A stretch of 64,000 bases of DNA from contig SVCQ01000004.1 in assembly GCA_015058275.1 (NCBI GenBank), positions 1 to 64,000 of the forward strand, given 5' to 3'. Source of the DNA: Clostridiales bacterium. GTDB lineage: Bacteria > Bacillota > Clostridia > Peptostreptococcales > Anaerovoracaceae. The notes beneath the pieces are model-generated. The model did not search any database, was not told the origin of the DNA, and saw nothing but the letters and a program-made list of their open reading frames with translations. The position numbers were made by a program, and so were the translations under genes. Position 1 is the first letter of the stretch; every line of letters begins with the position of its first letter. Below are positions 63,320 to 64,000 of the stretch, piece by piece.

Positions 63320-64000
63320 TCAGTACCAGCCCCTGGACTGGAAGTGAGCCCAGGCGGCTGAAGGCGAGCCGTATCTGCCGGCGATATAGCCAAGACCCCA
63401 TCTGATCTGTGGCTCCGGATTGGTGTAGTAATCTGCACCCTCCGAGGCCATTTTTGATGCCGGCAGAGCCTGCGGTATGCCGTGCGCGCCGCTGCCACGG
63501 TTGTGCGAGTTAGGATTCCAGCCCGACTCTCTGTTCCACAGATATATTAGAGGAGCGAGCTCCGAATCGTCCCAGCCGTAATTCGGCAGGAGGGAGAGGG
63601 CGTACTTCTGGTATTCGCCCTTGACGCCGCCCGCGATAGGAAGTCCCTCAGGCGCGTTAAACGTAAGCCGGCCGCCCGGGATGTAGTAATCCTCGTCGTC
63701 TATGGATATGCGGCTCCATCCGTTGTGGGTGATACCGGTGCGCTTGACAAACTTGCCCTCGGGCAGAGTGCCGGCCTTGTCGTATGACTTCGCAGGACCT
63801 GTGCGGTACACGGTCTTTTTGGTAGTCCACGCGTACTCGTAGAGCTCCTCTGCGATGCTTTCCATGTACTGCTTCAGTACCTCTCTTACAGGGATGTCAA
63901 TGAGCTCATGCACATGCTCGGTGACGACGGTCCAGACCCTCTTGATATTGCGCACGTCAATATTGCGATACGCCAGCCAGCAGGAAAGGTAGGCGGCAAG
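63320..64000 (-). CDS. Lysozyme-like cell-wall protein with SH3-like segment, C-terminal part
   Basis: A minus-strand gene that runs past the right edge of the window: the frame is open through 64000, reading LAAYLSCWLAYRNID before an internal GTG at 63955. The visible 226 residues contain an SH3-like beta-rich stretch (YRTGPAKSYDKAGTLPEGKFVKRTG...) and a C-terminal transglycosylase-like domain ending NRESGWNPNSHNRGSGAHGIPQALPASKM ... AWAHFQSRGWY, as in aggregation-promoting-factor type proteins. The catalytic Glu is in NRESGWN. It converges with the YitT gene, 31 bases apart, with no clear terminator. Confidence 0.75.
   Translation of the reverse strand, partial: LAAYLSCWLAYRNIDVRNIKRVWTVVTEHVHELIDIPVREVLKQYMESIAEELYEYAWTTKKTVYRTGPAKSYDKAGTLPEGKFVKRTGITHNGWSRISIDDEDYYIPGGRLTFNAPEGLPIAGGVKGEYQKYALSLLPNYGWDDSELAPLIYLWNRESGWNPNSHNRGSGAHGIPQALPASKMASEGADYYTNPEPQIRWGLGYIAGRYGSPSAAWAHFQSRGWY

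Noticed and set aside
1..64000. rRNA operon, T-box or other well-known riboswitch
   Set aside because: No rRNA sequence and no T-box or common riboswitch core was recognised by eye; a covariance-model scan would be decisive.

Overview
The window is a near-continuous, mostly plus-strand stretch of chromosome from an anaerobic low-copy-repeat Firmicute of the class Clostridia. The trigger factor-clpP-clpX-lon-ysxC order, the hrcA-grpE-dnaK-dnaJ operon under a CIRCE operator, the rplS-rbgA-rnhB cluster, the nudF-xerD pair, SpoIIE-type phosphatase, YitT protein and a sodium-pumping biotin decarboxylase all point that way. Codon use is fairly GC-rich for the class, so a member of the Eubacteriales family XIII/Anaerovoracaceae-like lineages is plausible, but this assignment is inference. 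No rRNA, CRISPR array or complete prophage is present.

Layout. 1-748: right part of an IS66-family element cut by the window edge. 882-6491: a large FAD/Fe-S oxidoreductase, cardiolipin synthase and an unknown protein with an HELTH motif. 6607-13014: a four-gene run of an unknown protein, a 981-residue sensor-MFS fusion, a membrane SpoIIE-type phosphatase and a LUD protein. 13092-13544: Hsp20 on the minus strand, with a CIRCE box overlapping its promoter. 13847-24873: MBL/beta-CASP nuclease, MurI, CYTH protein, then Tig-ClpP-ClpX-Lon, YsxC, Hpt and a PHP phosphoesterase. 25073-29900: small HTH protein, Nudix hydrolase, a degenerate XerD-like recombinase, L19, RbgA and an RNase HII-RNase HI fusion. 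29969-34556: tRNA-Val, class A PBP, ATP-grasp and esterase. 34622-41990: the HrcA heat-shock operon with a second Lon at its end. 42285-46966: D-cysteine desulfhydrase-like enzyme, GH25 lysozyme, exonuclease III, lipoprotein nucleotidase. 47049-53603: S20, LepA, HemW (with no normal start codon), glycerol kinase, amidohydrolase and a 99-residue partner. 53685-63288: tRNA-Glu, then a run for a sodium-pumping biotin decarboxylase followed by amino-acid racemase, asparaginase, an APC permease with a regulatory tail and a YitT protein. 63320-64000: C-terminal part of a lysozyme-like cell-wall protein on the minus strand.

How it fits together. Protein quality control dominates: ClpXP, two Lon proteases, DnaKJ/GrpE, trigger factor and Hsp20, with HrcA-CIRCE linking the hsp20 gene and the dnaK operon 21 kb apart. 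The last 10 kb reads as an acidic-amino-acid module: uptake, deamidation and racemisation enzymes beside a decarboxylase that can turn a carboxylic acid into a sodium gradient. Two families of small dispersed palindromic repeats sit in gaps, one directly beside ribosome-binding sites. Most promising for follow-up are the sensor-MFS/phosphatase module, the three-domain RNase H fusion, the HemW gene with an apparent AUC start, the decarboxylase locus with two different carboxyltransferase subunits, and the ATP-grasp/esterase pair.
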